Below, in pieces: positions 7,382-16,047 of a stretch of 36,573 nucleotides of DNA. The position numbers and the translations under genes were made by a program. Every line of letters begins with the position of its first letter. Position 1 is the stretch's first letter. The notes beneath the pieces were generated by a model. That model worked only from the letters and a program-made list of their open reading frames with translations. It did not search any database and was not told the DNA's origin. Source of the DNA: an uncultured Opitutales bacterium (GTDB lineage: Bacteria > Verrucomicrobiota > Verrucomicrobiia > Opitutales > Intestinicryptomonadaceae); contig URAJ01000023.1 of the NCBI GenBank assembly GCA_900545715.1, positions 1 to 36,573 on the forward strand, read 5' to 3'.

Positions 7382-9178
7382 ATGAAGAAAATCCTACACT
7401 TTATTCTCTGCGCGCTCTTTTGCGCCGCAGTCCTGCCCGCGCTCGGAAAAGAAAAAAAACAAACGCCCGGGCAGATGGAGATTGACGTCAAGTCCGACTA
7501 TTTATTCATACCGCTCTCATCGGATTCCAAGTACCGCAAAATCTCCCTCTCAGACCCGAGCACCGGCAAGATTATCGCTTCCTACGACGCGCTGCTTGCG
7601 TTCGGCCCGTCCAACTCCGCTTGGGACGCCGAAATCAACGTTTCACAATACAAAGGTAAAAAACTTCTTTTTAAATTCGACCCCGAGGGCGACTATACCC
7701 CCAATATCCGACAGGGCGATTTCCCCCATAGGCGCGACTATTCGCGCGACCAAGGCCGGCCAATGTTCCACTACACTGCGCCTAACGGCTGGCTAAACGA
7801 CCCAAACGGCCTCGTGTATTTCAAGGGAAAATGGCATTTGTTCCATCAGTTTAACCCGTTTTCGATGAACTGGAAGCACGGTATGCACTGGGCGCATGCG
7901 TCGAGCCGTGATCTGATGCGCTGGGATTATCTGCCCACTGTTCTATATCCAAAATTCTCTCAAAACGGGGGCGCAGACGAAGCGTTTTCGGGCAGCGCAT
8001 ACTACGACAAGGAAAATAAAAGCGGGCTTTTCAAGTCAAAAGACGGCGGCGTGATTTTCGCCTACACGAGCACCGCCCGCGGAGAATGCCTAATGGTCAG
8101 CGAAGACATGGTGAATTTTAGGGAGCTTAAGCAAAATCCGATAATCACAGCCCGCGGCAGGGATCCGCGCATTTTCTTCAATAATGACTCGGGCTTGTGG
8201 ACTATTGTGAGATACGAGGAGTCCGGCAGCGGCGAAAATCTAAAAAAATTCTTTGCCATATACGTATCCAAAGACTTGGAAAAATGGGAGAAAACCGACG
8301 AATTCGCCGAGGGCTTCTACGAATGCCCCGAATTCGTGAAAATGCCCGTATCCGGCAGGAATGAATACAAGTGGGTTGCTATGGACGCCGCGGGCAACTA
8401 TATCGTTGGCGACTTTGACGGGCGCAAGTTCACTCAGACTTCAAAAAAGCCTCTCCGCGTTTTTTACGGGGCCAACTACGCTACGCAATTCTGGAACAAC
8501 GCGCCGGGAAATAGAGTTATTGCGACTTCGTGGATACGCCAGCCCGCCGAGCTGCTTAGGGCCGTGGGACAGAATTTTTCCCAAGGAATGAGCCTGCCGT
8601 GGGAGTTGAGGCTTGTGCGGCTCAGGGACGGACAGTACCAGCTGAGGGCCTCGATTCCGGAGGAAATAGCTTCGCGCATAGAGCCGTCCGGCAGAGACGC
8701 TGTGGGCCTTAACGAAATGAGCTTTGGAGACAATATATTTGAGCTTCCGGACGCGTATGGAAACTGCTATGTTTTGCAGGGCTCCTTCGATGTGTCGATG
8801 TGCGAGACTTTCAGGTTGGAAGTCGGCACAAGCGTCTTTACTATTAAGCCGCACAGCAGGGAATATATTCTCGGTAGGCTCGGAGGCGACGCCGATACTT
8901 ACGACGCGCAATATTTGGACAACAGCGATACGATTTTTCTCACTATTTTTGTAGATAAGTACAGCGTCGAAGTCCTTGTAAATTCCGGCGAGGCCGTGTT
9001 GTTTGCGGGAGACTCCTTCATAAATCCGGAGCAGCGCATTAAAGTCGGGTGCAAGGGCTCGATTGTCATAAACGACTTTTACAGGTATAGGCTCTATAAA
9101 GACTCAGTCTCCGAGCGCAGGCAGCGCAACGAAAAAATTATGGAAAAACTTATTGAGAAAGAAGAGCCAAAGCCGTAA
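7382..9178 (+). CDS. Exported GH32 fructan hydrolase (levanase/inulinase/invertase type)
   Basis: A 598-residue retaining glycoside hydrolase that cleaves beta-fructosyl linkages in sucrose, levan or inulin. A signal peptide spans residues 1-22. After an extra N-terminal region of about 110 residues, the five-blade propeller begins with GWLNDPNG (Asp140, nucleophile), followed by HQFNPF, FSGSAYYD, GRDPRIFF (Arg-Asp-Pro, transition-state stabiliser) and FYECPEF (Glu314, acid/base). All three catalytic carboxylates are present. The C-terminal about 180 residues match a GH32 beta-sandwich and include KYSVEVLVNSGEAVLF. No fructose transporter or fructokinase lies nearby, so the gene is isolated. 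Substrate preference (levan, inulin or sucrose) cannot be read from sequence. The coding sequence ends 10 bp before the hydrolase gene. Confidence 0.94.
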   Translation: MKKILHFILCALFCAAVLPALGKEKKQTPGQMEIDVKSDYLFIPLSSDSKYRKISLSDPSTGKIIASYDALLAFGPSNSAWDAEINVSQYKGKKLLFKFDPEGDYTPNIRQGDFPHRRDYSRDQGRPMFHYTAPNGWLNDPNGLVYFKGKWHLFHQFNPFSMNWKHGMHWAHASSRDLMRWDYLPTVLYPKFSQNGGADEAFSGSAYYDKENKSGLFKSKDGGVIFAYTSTARGECLMVSEDMVNFRELKQNPIITARGRDPRIFFNNDSGLWTIVRYEESGSGENLKKFFAIYVSKDLEKWEKTDEFAEGFYECPEFVKMPVSGRNEYKWVAMDAAGNYIVGDFDGRKFTQTSKKPLRVFYGANYATQFWNNAPGNRVIATSWIRQPAELLRAVGQNFSQGMSLPWELRLVRLRDGQYQLRASIPEEIASRIEPSGRDAVGLNEMSFGDNIFELPDAYGNCYVLQGSFDVSMCETFRLEVGTSVFTIKPHSREYILGRLGGDADTYDAQYLDNSDTIFLTIFVDKYSVEVLVNSGEAVLFAGDSFINPEQRIKVGCKGSIVINDFYRYRLYKDSVSERRQRNEKIMEKLIEKEEPKP

Positions 9179-9188
9179 AAATCGGCGT

Positions 9189-9965
9189 ATGTTTTTCCAG
9201 ATAATAGAAACATCGAGCGCGGGCAACAGCGCTTTTTTAAGCTTTCACGGCAGGAATATCCTAATAGATGCGGGCGTTGGAATACGCAAAATAGATGCGT
9301 ACCTGAAAGGCAGGGGGGCGTCGCGTGCAGACATAGACGCAATATTTGTCACCCACGAGCATATCGACCATTGCAGGGCTTTAAAGAGTTTTAGGGGGTG
9401 CCGCGCCAAAATTTTTGCAAATAGGTGCACGGCGGAAGCCATCCGCTCGTCCGAGCCTTCAACAAAAGCGCTTGACTGGGCGGTATTCGAGAGCGGCGAC
9501 GCTTTTAAATTCGGCGAATTTTGCGTCTCATCGTTCCCGACTCCCCACGATTCCAGCGATTCAGTCGGATACTGTTTCGATTGCTCCAACAAAAGGCTCG
9601 TATGGATGACAGACTTGGGGAAAGTCACGTTTGTGGCTCGCGACTTTGCAAAGAGCGCGAATGTTCTCGTGCTTGAAAGCAATTACTGCCCGAGAATGCT
9701 CGACAATTCTTCGAGGCCCTATTCTTTAAAAACCCGTATCAAGGGCAGCCATGGGCACCTTTCAAATGCCGACGCAATCGAGCTGCTAAAATCTATTGAT
9801 TGCGGAGTGAGCGAGAAAATATACCTTGCCCATATTTCGCGCGAGTGCAACAGTGTCTCCCATATTCGGGATTTGCTGTCGGGAGTCGGCGACATTCTGC
9901 AAAAGATTGAAATAGTTTCTCCATTTTCGCAGAGTAGCACTCCCTACACCTGCGAAGACGATTAG
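9189..9965 (+). CDS. MBL-fold metallo-hydrolase, YycJ/WalJ-like
   Basis: A 258-residue cytoplasmic metallo-beta-lactamase-fold protein. It begins FFQIIETSSAGNSAFLSF, close to the SGSxGN opening of YycJ/WalJ proteins, and has the metal motif VTHEHIDHCRAL. A second block, DLGKVTFVARDFA and VLESNYCPRML, fits the same family, as does GSHGHLSNADAIELL. YycJ-type enzymes are putative single-strand DNA exonucleases linked to mismatch repair in Firmicutes; the role here is inferred. The ATG at 9189 was chosen over an in-frame TTG at 9153 because the latter lies inside the GH32 coding sequence and adds only a basic tail. Ribosome-site evidence is weak for either. Confidence 0.85.
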   Translation: MFFQIIETSSAGNSAFLSFHGRNILIDAGVGIRKIDAYLKGRGASRADIDAIFVTHEHIDHCRALKSFRGCRAKIFANRCTAEAIRSSEPSTKALDWAVFESGDAFKFGEFCVSSFPTPHDSSDSVGYCFDCSNKRLVWMTDLGKVTFVARDFAKSANVLVLESNYCPRMLDNSSRPYSLKTRIKGSHGHLSNADAIELLKSIDCGVSEKIYLAHISRECNSVSHIRDLLSGVGDILQKIEIVSPFSQSSTPYTCEDD

Positions 9966-10287
9966 CGCGGGGCGCCTGACGGAAAAAAATACAGGGCTTT
10001 TTATTTCTACGCTTCAGTTCTTGGCGCAGCTGGATAGGTGTAAACATAACGCCAAGGCAAGACGGCGGTCTCTTTTATATTTCTCACAAAGTCTTATTTA
10101 TCTTCCGATATTTGCTATTGCCTTGCAGGTAAGTTTTACTTTGAAAAATATTTATCTCTCTTATTTCCAATAGATAGAAGCTCTTGCGCTATTCTGCCCG
10201 GGCAAAGGATACCGACTCACAAAACCACACCTCGGAAAATAAAAAATTTTCCGGCGGGGTATTTCGCTAAATTTTTGTTTAAAAAAG
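9966..10287. other. Intergenic region between convergent genes, with a candidate minus-strand terminator
   Basis: No gene is seen. At 10233-10253 CGGAAAAT-AAAAA-ATTTTCCG forms an 8-bp stem 35 bp past the cytochrome stop and may terminate the minus-strand operon, though the T-tract after it is poor. Confidence 0.45.
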
Positions 10288-11271
10288 TTACTGCTTCGAT
10301 ATGGCAAATTGCGGGCATTTGCCGGGAGTGAATTTGTATTTTTCAACGGATGTGTCGTGGCACTTTGCGCACGATTCTGCGGCTGAATTGGAATGCGGGC
10401 TATGGCAAACAACGCACCCCATTCCTTCGTGGGCTCCAACGGGCGTCCTGTCGTCTGAAGTCCGCGCCTGCCGCATCCAGTTTGGCGAGTGGCAGTTGTA
10501 GCAAAGCTTTGAATTCGGGTCTTGCGCCACTTCAACTTCCCTATCTCCGAGATAACGCTTTACTTCCCCAAGTTTGTCCGTTCTGAAATGCGCCTTGTCC
10601 GCGCGCGAATAGAAAGATGTTTTGGGAATCGGACATGAGGGAATGACCGACTTTTCAGAGTTCTCAAATGCCGGAATTTTAGGTTTTTTCGAGTGTATCT
10701 GATGGCATGCCATGCAGGGAATCGCCGGCAAGCCGCGCTGGTTTGGGTCCCTTATTTTCCAGTCGGCGCACTCGCCGCCAAGATCCATCAAGTCGTGGAT
10801 ATTGCCGCCGTAGAACATTCCGTGGCAGCGGAGGCAGTCCCAGTACGGCTTCTCTTGGGCGTTGTGGACTTTGTCCTCAAATATGTTTGCGTAGGTAGTC
10901 GAATGCGCGCCGCTCTTCCACTGGTTGTATTCCGATTCGTGGCACGAGGCGCAGCGCTTCATAATATCAAGGCGCTGGCTTTCCGTGAGTTTTATTTCGG
11001 AATTTTTTACGTCTTTGGCAAAGTGCGACACTACCATTCCAATTTTTTCCTTCAAACTGTGGATACCGTTGGATATTGCGGTTCCGTGGCATTGCACGCA
11101 TGAAACTCCCGCGTGGGCAGAGTCTTTCCACTTCTCGTGGGTCGGCCTAATTTCGTGGCACTGCGCGCATGTGTATTCAGGGTCGGCGGCGTTCCATGAG
11201 GAGTATCCGGCAAATGCGAGGGCGCAAAGGGCGGCTATTGCAATAATGTACGCTAAAAAAATCTTCTTCAT
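10288..11271 (-). CDS. Membrane-anchored octahaem c-type cytochrome of the dehydrogenase operon
   Basis: A 327-residue protein with an N-terminal hydrophobic anchor (residues 4-22) followed by eight CxxCH haem sites: CAQCH, CVQCH, CASCH, CLRCH, CMACH, CYNCH, CVVCH and CAKCH. The start resembles NapC/NirT-type quinol cytochromes, with YTCAQCHEI and WKDSAHAGVSCVQCHG. It is the last gene of a minus-strand operon, 1 bp after the GMC flavoprotein, so it probably takes electrons from that enzyme into the periplasmic or quinone pool. In known gluconate and sorbitol dehydrogenases this position is filled by a three-haem subunit; an eight-haem protein is unusual. A nitrite- or sulfite-reducing role is unlikely from context but not excluded. 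Confidence 0.88.
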   Translation of the reverse strand: MKKIFLAYIIAIAALCALAFAGYSSWNAADPEYTCAQCHEIRPTHEKWKDSAHAGVSCVQCHGTAISNGIHSLKEKIGMVVSHFAKDVKNSEIKLTESQRLDIMKRCASCHESEYNQWKSGAHSTTYANIFEDKVHNAQEKPYWDCLRCHGMFYGGNIHDLMDLGGECADWKIRDPNQRGLPAIPCMACHQIHSKKPKIPAFENSEKSVIPSCPIPKTSFYSRADKAHFRTDKLGEVKRYLGDREVEVAQDPNSKLCYNCHSPNWMRQARTSDDRTPVGAHEGMGCVVCHSPHSNSAAESCAKCHDTSVEKYKFTPGKCPQFAISKQ

Positions 11272-11272
11272 T

Positions 11273-12904
11273 CTAAGCCTTTGAGAAGGTTTTTGCTATG
11301 TGGGAGCCCGTGCGGAAGGCTAGTGCCATTATTGTCAAGACGGGATTGAAGCCGCCGTTGTTTACATGCACGGCGGCGTCGCCTATGAAAACATTTTCGG
11401 TCCCCCAAATTTTGCAGTTTGGATCGACGACTGAATATTTGGGATTATCCCCCATTCTGCATGAGCACGCCTGGTGCTGGCCGCCCGCATTGCACCAGCC
11501 AAGCCCCGGGTCACTGTTGATCTTCCATGTTTGTATGGCACCGGCTTCCTCTAATACAGCCTTGGCAGTGTCAGACATTATATTGGATTGTTTTACGGTT
11601 AGGGGATGTTTCCCGCCTTGTGTCGCGAGCATCGGCATTCCGAAAGCGTCTTTTTTTGTCTTGTGCAGCACTATCCGCGCCTCATACATAGGTATTTCCT
11701 GTACCGGTCCTATCATTCTGAGTATCCGCCTGTAATTTTCGCGCTGAAATTTTTTGTGCTCGGCCCCCCACATTGGGGAATTCGGCGGCCTAATCTGTGT
11801 TTTGGCCCACGGAAGCGAATAAAATTCAGAGCACAAAACCCCGGCAAAAATCTTTTTGTCCGGCATATGGTTTAAATCTGAAAACGCAACTGTTGCTCCA
11901 GGCCCCTGTTCTGACGAAACGTCTCTATCAAATAGCCCAAATGCGCCGGTGTAATGGTGCGAGTTTGCGCACCTTCCAACCATGTCTGAATTGTTCCCAA
12001 GCCCGTCGGGGAACATTTTGGATTTCGACATCAAAAGAAGCTTTGTAGTGCCGGACGAACCCGCTGATGATACGACTATCGAAGCCGGCTGAAAATGTGA
12101 GTTTTGGTCGAGGTCAAAATACCTGACACCTACGGCGCGCCGCCCTTCCATGACAATTTCATAGGCTATCGAGCCTGTTCGTACTTCGCAGTTCCCGCTT
12201 TTTATCGCGACGGGAATCACTGTATTTTGGGTCCCGTTTTTTGCGTCGCAGGGACAAATGTATCCGCAGCAGGTATGGTTGCGAAGGCATGCCGCGCGGC
12301 CATTGTACCTTACCGAATTGCGGAGCATGGGAATGGGGTAGGGGTGGAAGCCCATCCGCTTTATCGCGGGGATTAAAACTTCCCTGTCCTCTTTGTTGTA
12401 TTCAAATGCGGGCATCGGAAAATCTTTTTTCCGCGGGGGTGCAAAGGGATTTTGGCTCTGGTCGCCGGATACGCCTATCTCGTATTCCGCCTGCTCGTAA
12501 AACGCTTCGAGGTCGTCGTAGGTAATGGGCCAGTCGGCGAGCGCGGAGTCCTTTATGTCGGGGTAGAGAGTGTGGAGCTTGAAATCTTGGGGCATAAACC
12601 GCCATGCCATCGCTCCGTACGTCACCGTCCCCGAGCCTACGCATGCTGCATTCAGAAACGAGTCTGTAATCCAGGGCTTTTCGGGATCGACAAACTTGCG
12701 CCTGTCCATGAAGTGTAGGGGGCGTATTGCGTGGGTGCGCTGATTTATGAGCTCGTCGTTTGGGGAATCGTCGTAGTCGGGCCATTGGCCCCTTTCCAAC
12801 AAAACGCATTTGAATCCTGCAACGGCGAGCTGTTTTGCGACAATCCCTCCGCCTGCGCCCGCGCCGACTATAACCGCATCGACTTTATCGTGTTTAATCT
12901 CCAT
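11273..12904 (-). CDS. GMC-family FAD dehydrogenase (gluconate/sorbitol dehydrogenase large-subunit type)
   Basis: A 543-residue flavoprotein that oxidises an alcohol or sugar substrate. The FAD site is VDAVIVGAGAGGGIVAKQLA near the N-terminus, followed by LLERGQWP. A cysteine group THTCCGYICPCDAKNGTQ lies near residue 210; in FAD-dependent glucose dehydrogenases cysteines in a similar place bind a [3Fe-4S] cluster, so this may too. The C-terminal GMC domain includes CSCRMGDNPKYSVVD and VNNGGFNPVLTIMALAFR, with His and Asn near the active site. It has no signal peptide of its own and probably leaves the cell with its Tat-signal partner encoded 12 bp upstream. The substrate (gluconate, 2-ketogluconate, sorbitol or other) is not determinable. 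Confidence 0.92.
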   Translation of the reverse strand: MEIKHDKVDAVIVGAGAGGGIVAKQLAVAGFKCVLLERGQWPDYDDSPNDELINQRTHAIRPLHFMDRRKFVDPEKPWITDSFLNAACVGSGTVTYGAMAWRFMPQDFKLHTLYPDIKDSALADWPITYDDLEAFYEQAEYEIGVSGDQSQNPFAPPRKKDFPMPAFEYNKEDREVLIPAIKRMGFHPYPIPMLRNSVRYNGRAACLRNHTCCGYICPCDAKNGTQNTVIPVAIKSGNCEVRTGSIAYEIVMEGRRAVGVRYFDLDQNSHFQPASIVVSSAGSSGTTKLLLMSKSKMFPDGLGNNSDMVGRCANSHHYTGAFGLFDRDVSSEQGPGATVAFSDLNHMPDKKIFAGVLCSEFYSLPWAKTQIRPPNSPMWGAEHKKFQRENYRRILRMIGPVQEIPMYEARIVLHKTKKDAFGMPMLATQGGKHPLTVKQSNIMSDTAKAVLEEAGAIQTWKINSDPGLGWCNAGGQHQACSCRMGDNPKYSVVDPNCKIWGTENVFIGDAAVHVNNGGFNPVLTIMALAFRTGSHIAKTFSKA

Positions 12905-12916
12905 TTGAATGCGCGT

Positions 12917-13450
12917 TTAATATCTGTTTTGACCGAGTACATGCGGCATTTCCAGCCCGCACATTTTATACGACATATAGTCTTTATTTCCGCCGTGGCG
13001 CGGCGGCCCGTAAAACCCTTGCATGGTTCGCACGCGCATCTCTTTAAAAAATTCGCGCTGGTTAATTTCCTTCCAATCCTGTTTGTCAAGCGCTCCCGAT
13101 TCCATTTTTTTTAGAAAATCGGTTTGAACATCAAATTCGAGCTCCTGAAAGTTTTTAGAGTAGAGCCTTTGCGAGGCGTTTTGGACAGCCGATATGCCCT
13201 TTTTATAAGTAGGCAGCATTTCTGGATAATATTTGCCGACCCAGTTTTCTATGTAGTTTATGACGCCGGCTTCTGTCGCGCCGCCCCACTGCTCGTCTGC
13301 GGGGACTATTTGTTCCGAAATTGCTATTAAACAGTTTCTCTCGGAATCATCGAATATTTTTGCCGTGCTTCCATTACTTGAGCAGCCGCATATTGCAATT
13401 CCCGCCGATGCAGCCAGCGAGACTTTTAAAAATTCCCTTCTATTCCCCAT
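12917..13450 (-). CDS. Tat-exported gluconate 2-dehydrogenase subunit 3 family protein
   Basis: A 177-residue small subunit, first gene of the dehydrogenase operon. The N-terminus MGNRREFLKVSLAASAGIAI has a twin-arginine motif, and CGCSSNG just after suggests a lipoprotein-type Cys, so the complex may be tethered to the membrane. The body matches the family: ISEQIVPADEQWGGATEAGVINYIE and, near the end, MRVRTMQGFYGPPRHGGN. In this enzyme class the small subunit carries the flavoprotein across the membrane by the Tat route. ATG at 13450 was preferred to a TTG two codons earlier because it places the Arg-Arg pair as usual. Confidence 0.9.
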   Translation of the reverse strand: MGNRREFLKVSLAASAGIAICGCSSNGSTAKIFDDSERNCLIAISEQIVPADEQWGGATEAGVINYIENWVGKYYPEMLPTYKKGISAVQNASQRLYSKNFQELEFDVQTDFLKKMESGALDKQDWKEINQREFFKEMRVRTMQGFYGPPRHGGNKDYMSYKMCGLEMPHVLGQNRY

Positions 13451-13705
13451 AGTCAATCGATTGAGTGCTTGTTTTAAGTGTTAACGTAAACTTTATACTT
13501 TTCAAGCAATTTATCCCGGGAAAATTTTATTTTTAGCGCATTTTTATTCTTATTGAAGGCAGCCTATAAGACAAAACTCTGTATTCATTTGATTTCCCAT
13601 CGATATTTGCGTCTCAATTCAAGCGCTAATCCGCATGCATATATTTTGCCGCTATTTTTGCAAAAATCTGTCCTTAGTGTGGCAATCGCCTGCGACTGTA
13701 AAATG
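13451..13705. promoter_or_regulatory. Upstream region of the dehydrogenase operon
   Basis: The gap before subunit 3 must contain the operon's minus-strand promoter, but no hexamer pair stood out. No coding potential was seen. Confidence 0.35.
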
Positions 13706-13730
13706 AAAAAACGCCGGAATTACTCCGACG
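13706..13730 (-). terminator. Terminator of the cupin gene
   Basis: Read on the minus strand, CGTCGGA-gtaat-TCCGGCG forms a 7-bp stem with one G-T pair, followed by TTTTTT. It lies 33 bp after the cupin stop codon. Confidence 0.7.
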
Positions 13731-13762
13731 CCAGTTCCTTTGATTGTTTTAGATGTTTGCCT

Positions 13763-14101
13763 TTATTTTGGAAATACGACAGTGAGAATCCATTTAAAAG
13801 GTTCGACTGCAAATACTGAATGGGGAATTTTTGCGGGCATAACAAGAGTTTCGCCAGCTTTTACGATGTGGGCTTCGCCTCCGACAGTGAAGCTCCCGGC
13901 ACCTTCAAGAACTGTCACCATAGCGTCTCCAGTGGAATCGTGCGTGCCAATCTCCTCGCCCTTGTCGAAGGCAAAAAGCGTAATGCTTACGCAGTCGTTC
14001 TGTGCAAGGGTTTTGCTTACTATTTCACCCGGTCTTACTTCCACTAAGTCTGCGAGTTTGAGAACCTTTTCTTTGGGGATATTTTTTAGAATTTGCCTCA
14101 T
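13763..14101 (-). CDS. Single-domain cupin protein
   Basis: A 112-residue protein with one cupin barrel. Motif 1 is present as GEEIGTHDSTGDAMVTVLEG, with only one clear His, and motif 2 as VKAGETLVMPAKIPHSVFA. A metal site is therefore possible but incomplete compared with HxHx3-4Ex6G. Proteins of this size often bind small molecules or regulate metabolism, and no substrate can be named. The start has GAGAT close upstream. It is transcribed alone, with its own terminator, divergent from the CoA-disulfide-reductase gene. Confidence 0.85.
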   Translation of the reverse strand: MRQILKNIPKEKVLKLADLVEVRPGEIVSKTLAQNDCVSITLFAFDKGEEIGTHDSTGDAMVTVLEGAGSFTVGGEAHIVKAGETLVMPAKIPHSVFAVEPFKWILTVVFPK

Positions 14102-14402
14102 ATTTATCTCTCATCGGAATAACAATTTAAAAATTAACCAAGCATAAAATATTAAGATGCATACGTATTACCCCTGGGATTATAGCCTTTCGCAAGCAAC
14201 GCAAATTGTGCGTCATAAGTTATTATAAATTACGTGAATATTGAAAGGTGGTTCCGATGGTTCGCCCCAAAAATAAAAGAAAAATTCAGTAAAAAAATAA
14301 ATCAGGCACGCGCGCCGGAAGTGATTTTTTTTAAACCGCACGCATAAAAAACTTGTTTTAAGCAAAATTGAAGCTAAGCAATAAAAGCAAATAATAATCA
14401 TT
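14102..14402. other. Divergent intergenic region
   Basis: About 300 bp between the cupin and the disulfide-reductase genes. It is AT-rich and should contain both promoters. No hairpin, operator or gene was supported. Confidence 0.45.
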
Positions 14403-16040
14403 ATGAATAAGGCAAAAATTGTAATTATCGGAGGAGTCGCCGCCGGCGCGAGCGCTGCGGCAAGATTGCGCCGCCTAAACGAAGCTGCGGAAATTTTAAT
14501 TCTCGAGCGCGGCAAATATGTATCATACGCAAACTGCGGGCTGCCTTACCACATTGGCGGCGTCATAGCCGACAGGGACGACTTGATTGTAACGCGCCCG
14601 GAAAAATTCGCGTCATGGTTCAATATCGAAGTCCGCGTTTGCTCTGAGGTCATATCAATAGACAGGGGAAATAGGCGGGTTCTCGTAAAGGGCGGCGAAG
14701 GCGAATACTTTGAGCCGTACGACAAGCTTATAATAGCTACCGGCGCGAGCGCCTTCACTCCAAAGACAGAGGGCGACGACAACCCCAATGTCCGCCACCT
14801 TTGGACAATGTCGGATATGGACAATATAATTTCAGCCCTATCTGGCGCGGGGCCAAACCCGAAAGTCACCATCGTTGGCGGAGGTTTTATAGGCTTGGAG
14901 ACCGCTGAAAATTTGAGGCACAAAGGAGTGGAAGTCTCTCTAATACAGCGCAGCCACCATGTTCTACCCGTATTCGATGAAGAAATGGCGCGCCCGCTCG
15001 CCGACGAATTGCGGGCAATGGGGGTGAATCTGATTTTCGGGCGCACTGTTGAAAAATACGAAAATGCAGAGGGCGGGGTAGTCGCGGTGCTGAGCGGCGG
15101 CGAACGCGTTTTCTCAAACATTGTAATCTCGTCCACCGGCGTAAAGCCCAATTCCGAGCTCGCCGTAAAATCCGGAATAGAATGTTCAAAAGGCGGCTTC
15201 ATAAAAGTTGACGAACATATGAGAACTTCCGACGAAAATATTTATGCGGCTGGAGATGTTGTAGAAATTGCGGAACCGATATTCAATTCAAGGACACATA
15301 TCCCCCTCGCGGGACCCGCCAATAAACAGGGCAGGATTGCCGCCGACAACATAGCGGGAATCGAAAGTGTTTATAAGGGAACTTACGGGGCGTCAGTAGT
15401 GAAAGTCGGCAAGTATGCCGCAGCGAGTGTCGGAATGACTGAAAAACGCCTTAAAGCAGACGGGAAAAAATACCGCAAGATTTATATACATCCGTCGTCG
15501 TCTGCCTCATATTATCCCGGTGCCTCGCGAATGGACATAAAGCTGATTTTCGGCGACGACGGAACAATATACGGCGCGCAGATTATCGGAGAAAAAGGGG
15601 TCGACAAGCGCATAGACGCGATAGCGCAGGCGATGTATGCAGGATTTAAGGCGGACGCGCTCGGGGAGCTCGAATTGGCTTATGCGCCCCCGTTCAGCTC
15701 GGCGAAAGATCCGGTAAACTACGCCGGCTTTGTGGCTTCCAACGTCCTTACCGGGAAGTCAACCCCAGTGTATGCTGAAAATATTCCGGACGGGGCGGTA
15801 GTCCTCGATGTCCGCGAGCCCTCGGAAGTCGCCAACGGCAAAATCCCCAATTCCGTAAATATTCCGCTCGGGCAGCTGAGGGGAAGGCTATCGGAGATAG
15901 ACAAGAGCCGTCTGGTGGTGGCTTCCTGCCAAGTCGGGCTGAGGGGGTATCTCGCGGAGCGCATTTTAAAGCAAAACGGCTTTAACGCCGCCAATCTTTC
16001 CGGCGGATATCTTACTTGGAAAGCTGTAAATTCAAAATAA
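14403..16040 (+). CDS. CoA-disulfide reductase-like flavoprotein fused to rhodanese domain
   Basis: A 545-residue pyridine-nucleotide-disulfide oxidoreductase. The FAD site is KIVIIGGVAAGASAAARLRR, and the single active-site cysteine is SYANCGLPYHIGG (Cys45), as in CoA-disulfide or CoA-persulfide reductases. The NAD(P)H site is VTIVGGGFIGLETAENL and the second FAD motif is IYAAGDVVE. After the dimerisation domain comes a rhodanese domain (about residue 460 on) with VVLDVREPSE and active loop CQVGLRG. Fusions of this type reduce CoA-persulfide or polysulfide with NAD(P)H. The next gene, 7 bp downstream, is another rhodanese, so the pair probably handles sulfane sulfur or thiol stress in the cytoplasm. 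Confidence 0.92.
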   Translation: MNKAKIVIIGGVAAGASAAARLRRLNEAAEILILERGKYVSYANCGLPYHIGGVIADRDDLIVTRPEKFASWFNIEVRVCSEVISIDRGNRRVLVKGGEGEYFEPYDKLIIATGASAFTPKTEGDDNPNVRHLWTMSDMDNIISALSGAGPNPKVTIVGGGFIGLETAENLRHKGVEVSLIQRSHHVLPVFDEEMARPLADELRAMGVNLIFGRTVEKYENAEGGVVAVLSGGERVFSNIVISSTGVKPNSELAVKSGIECSKGGFIKVDEHMRTSDENIYAAGDVVEIAEPIFNSRTHIPLAGPANKQGRIAADNIAGIESVYKGTYGASVVKVGKYAAASVGMTEKRLKADGKKYRKIYIHPSSSASYYPGASRMDIKLIFGDDGTIYGAQIIGEKGVDKRIDAIAQAMYAGFKADALGELELAYAPPFSSAKDPVNYAGFVASNVLTGKSTPVYAENIPDGAVVLDVREPSEVANGKIPNSVNIPLGQLRGRLSEIDKSRLVVASCQVGLRGYLAERILKQNGFNAANLSGGYLTWKAVNSK

Positions 16041-16047
16041 ACGAAAT

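Noticed and set aside
10693..11103. 136-residue plus-strand ORF
   Set aside because: Antisense to the octahaem cytochrome; the eight CxxCH motifs fix the real strand.
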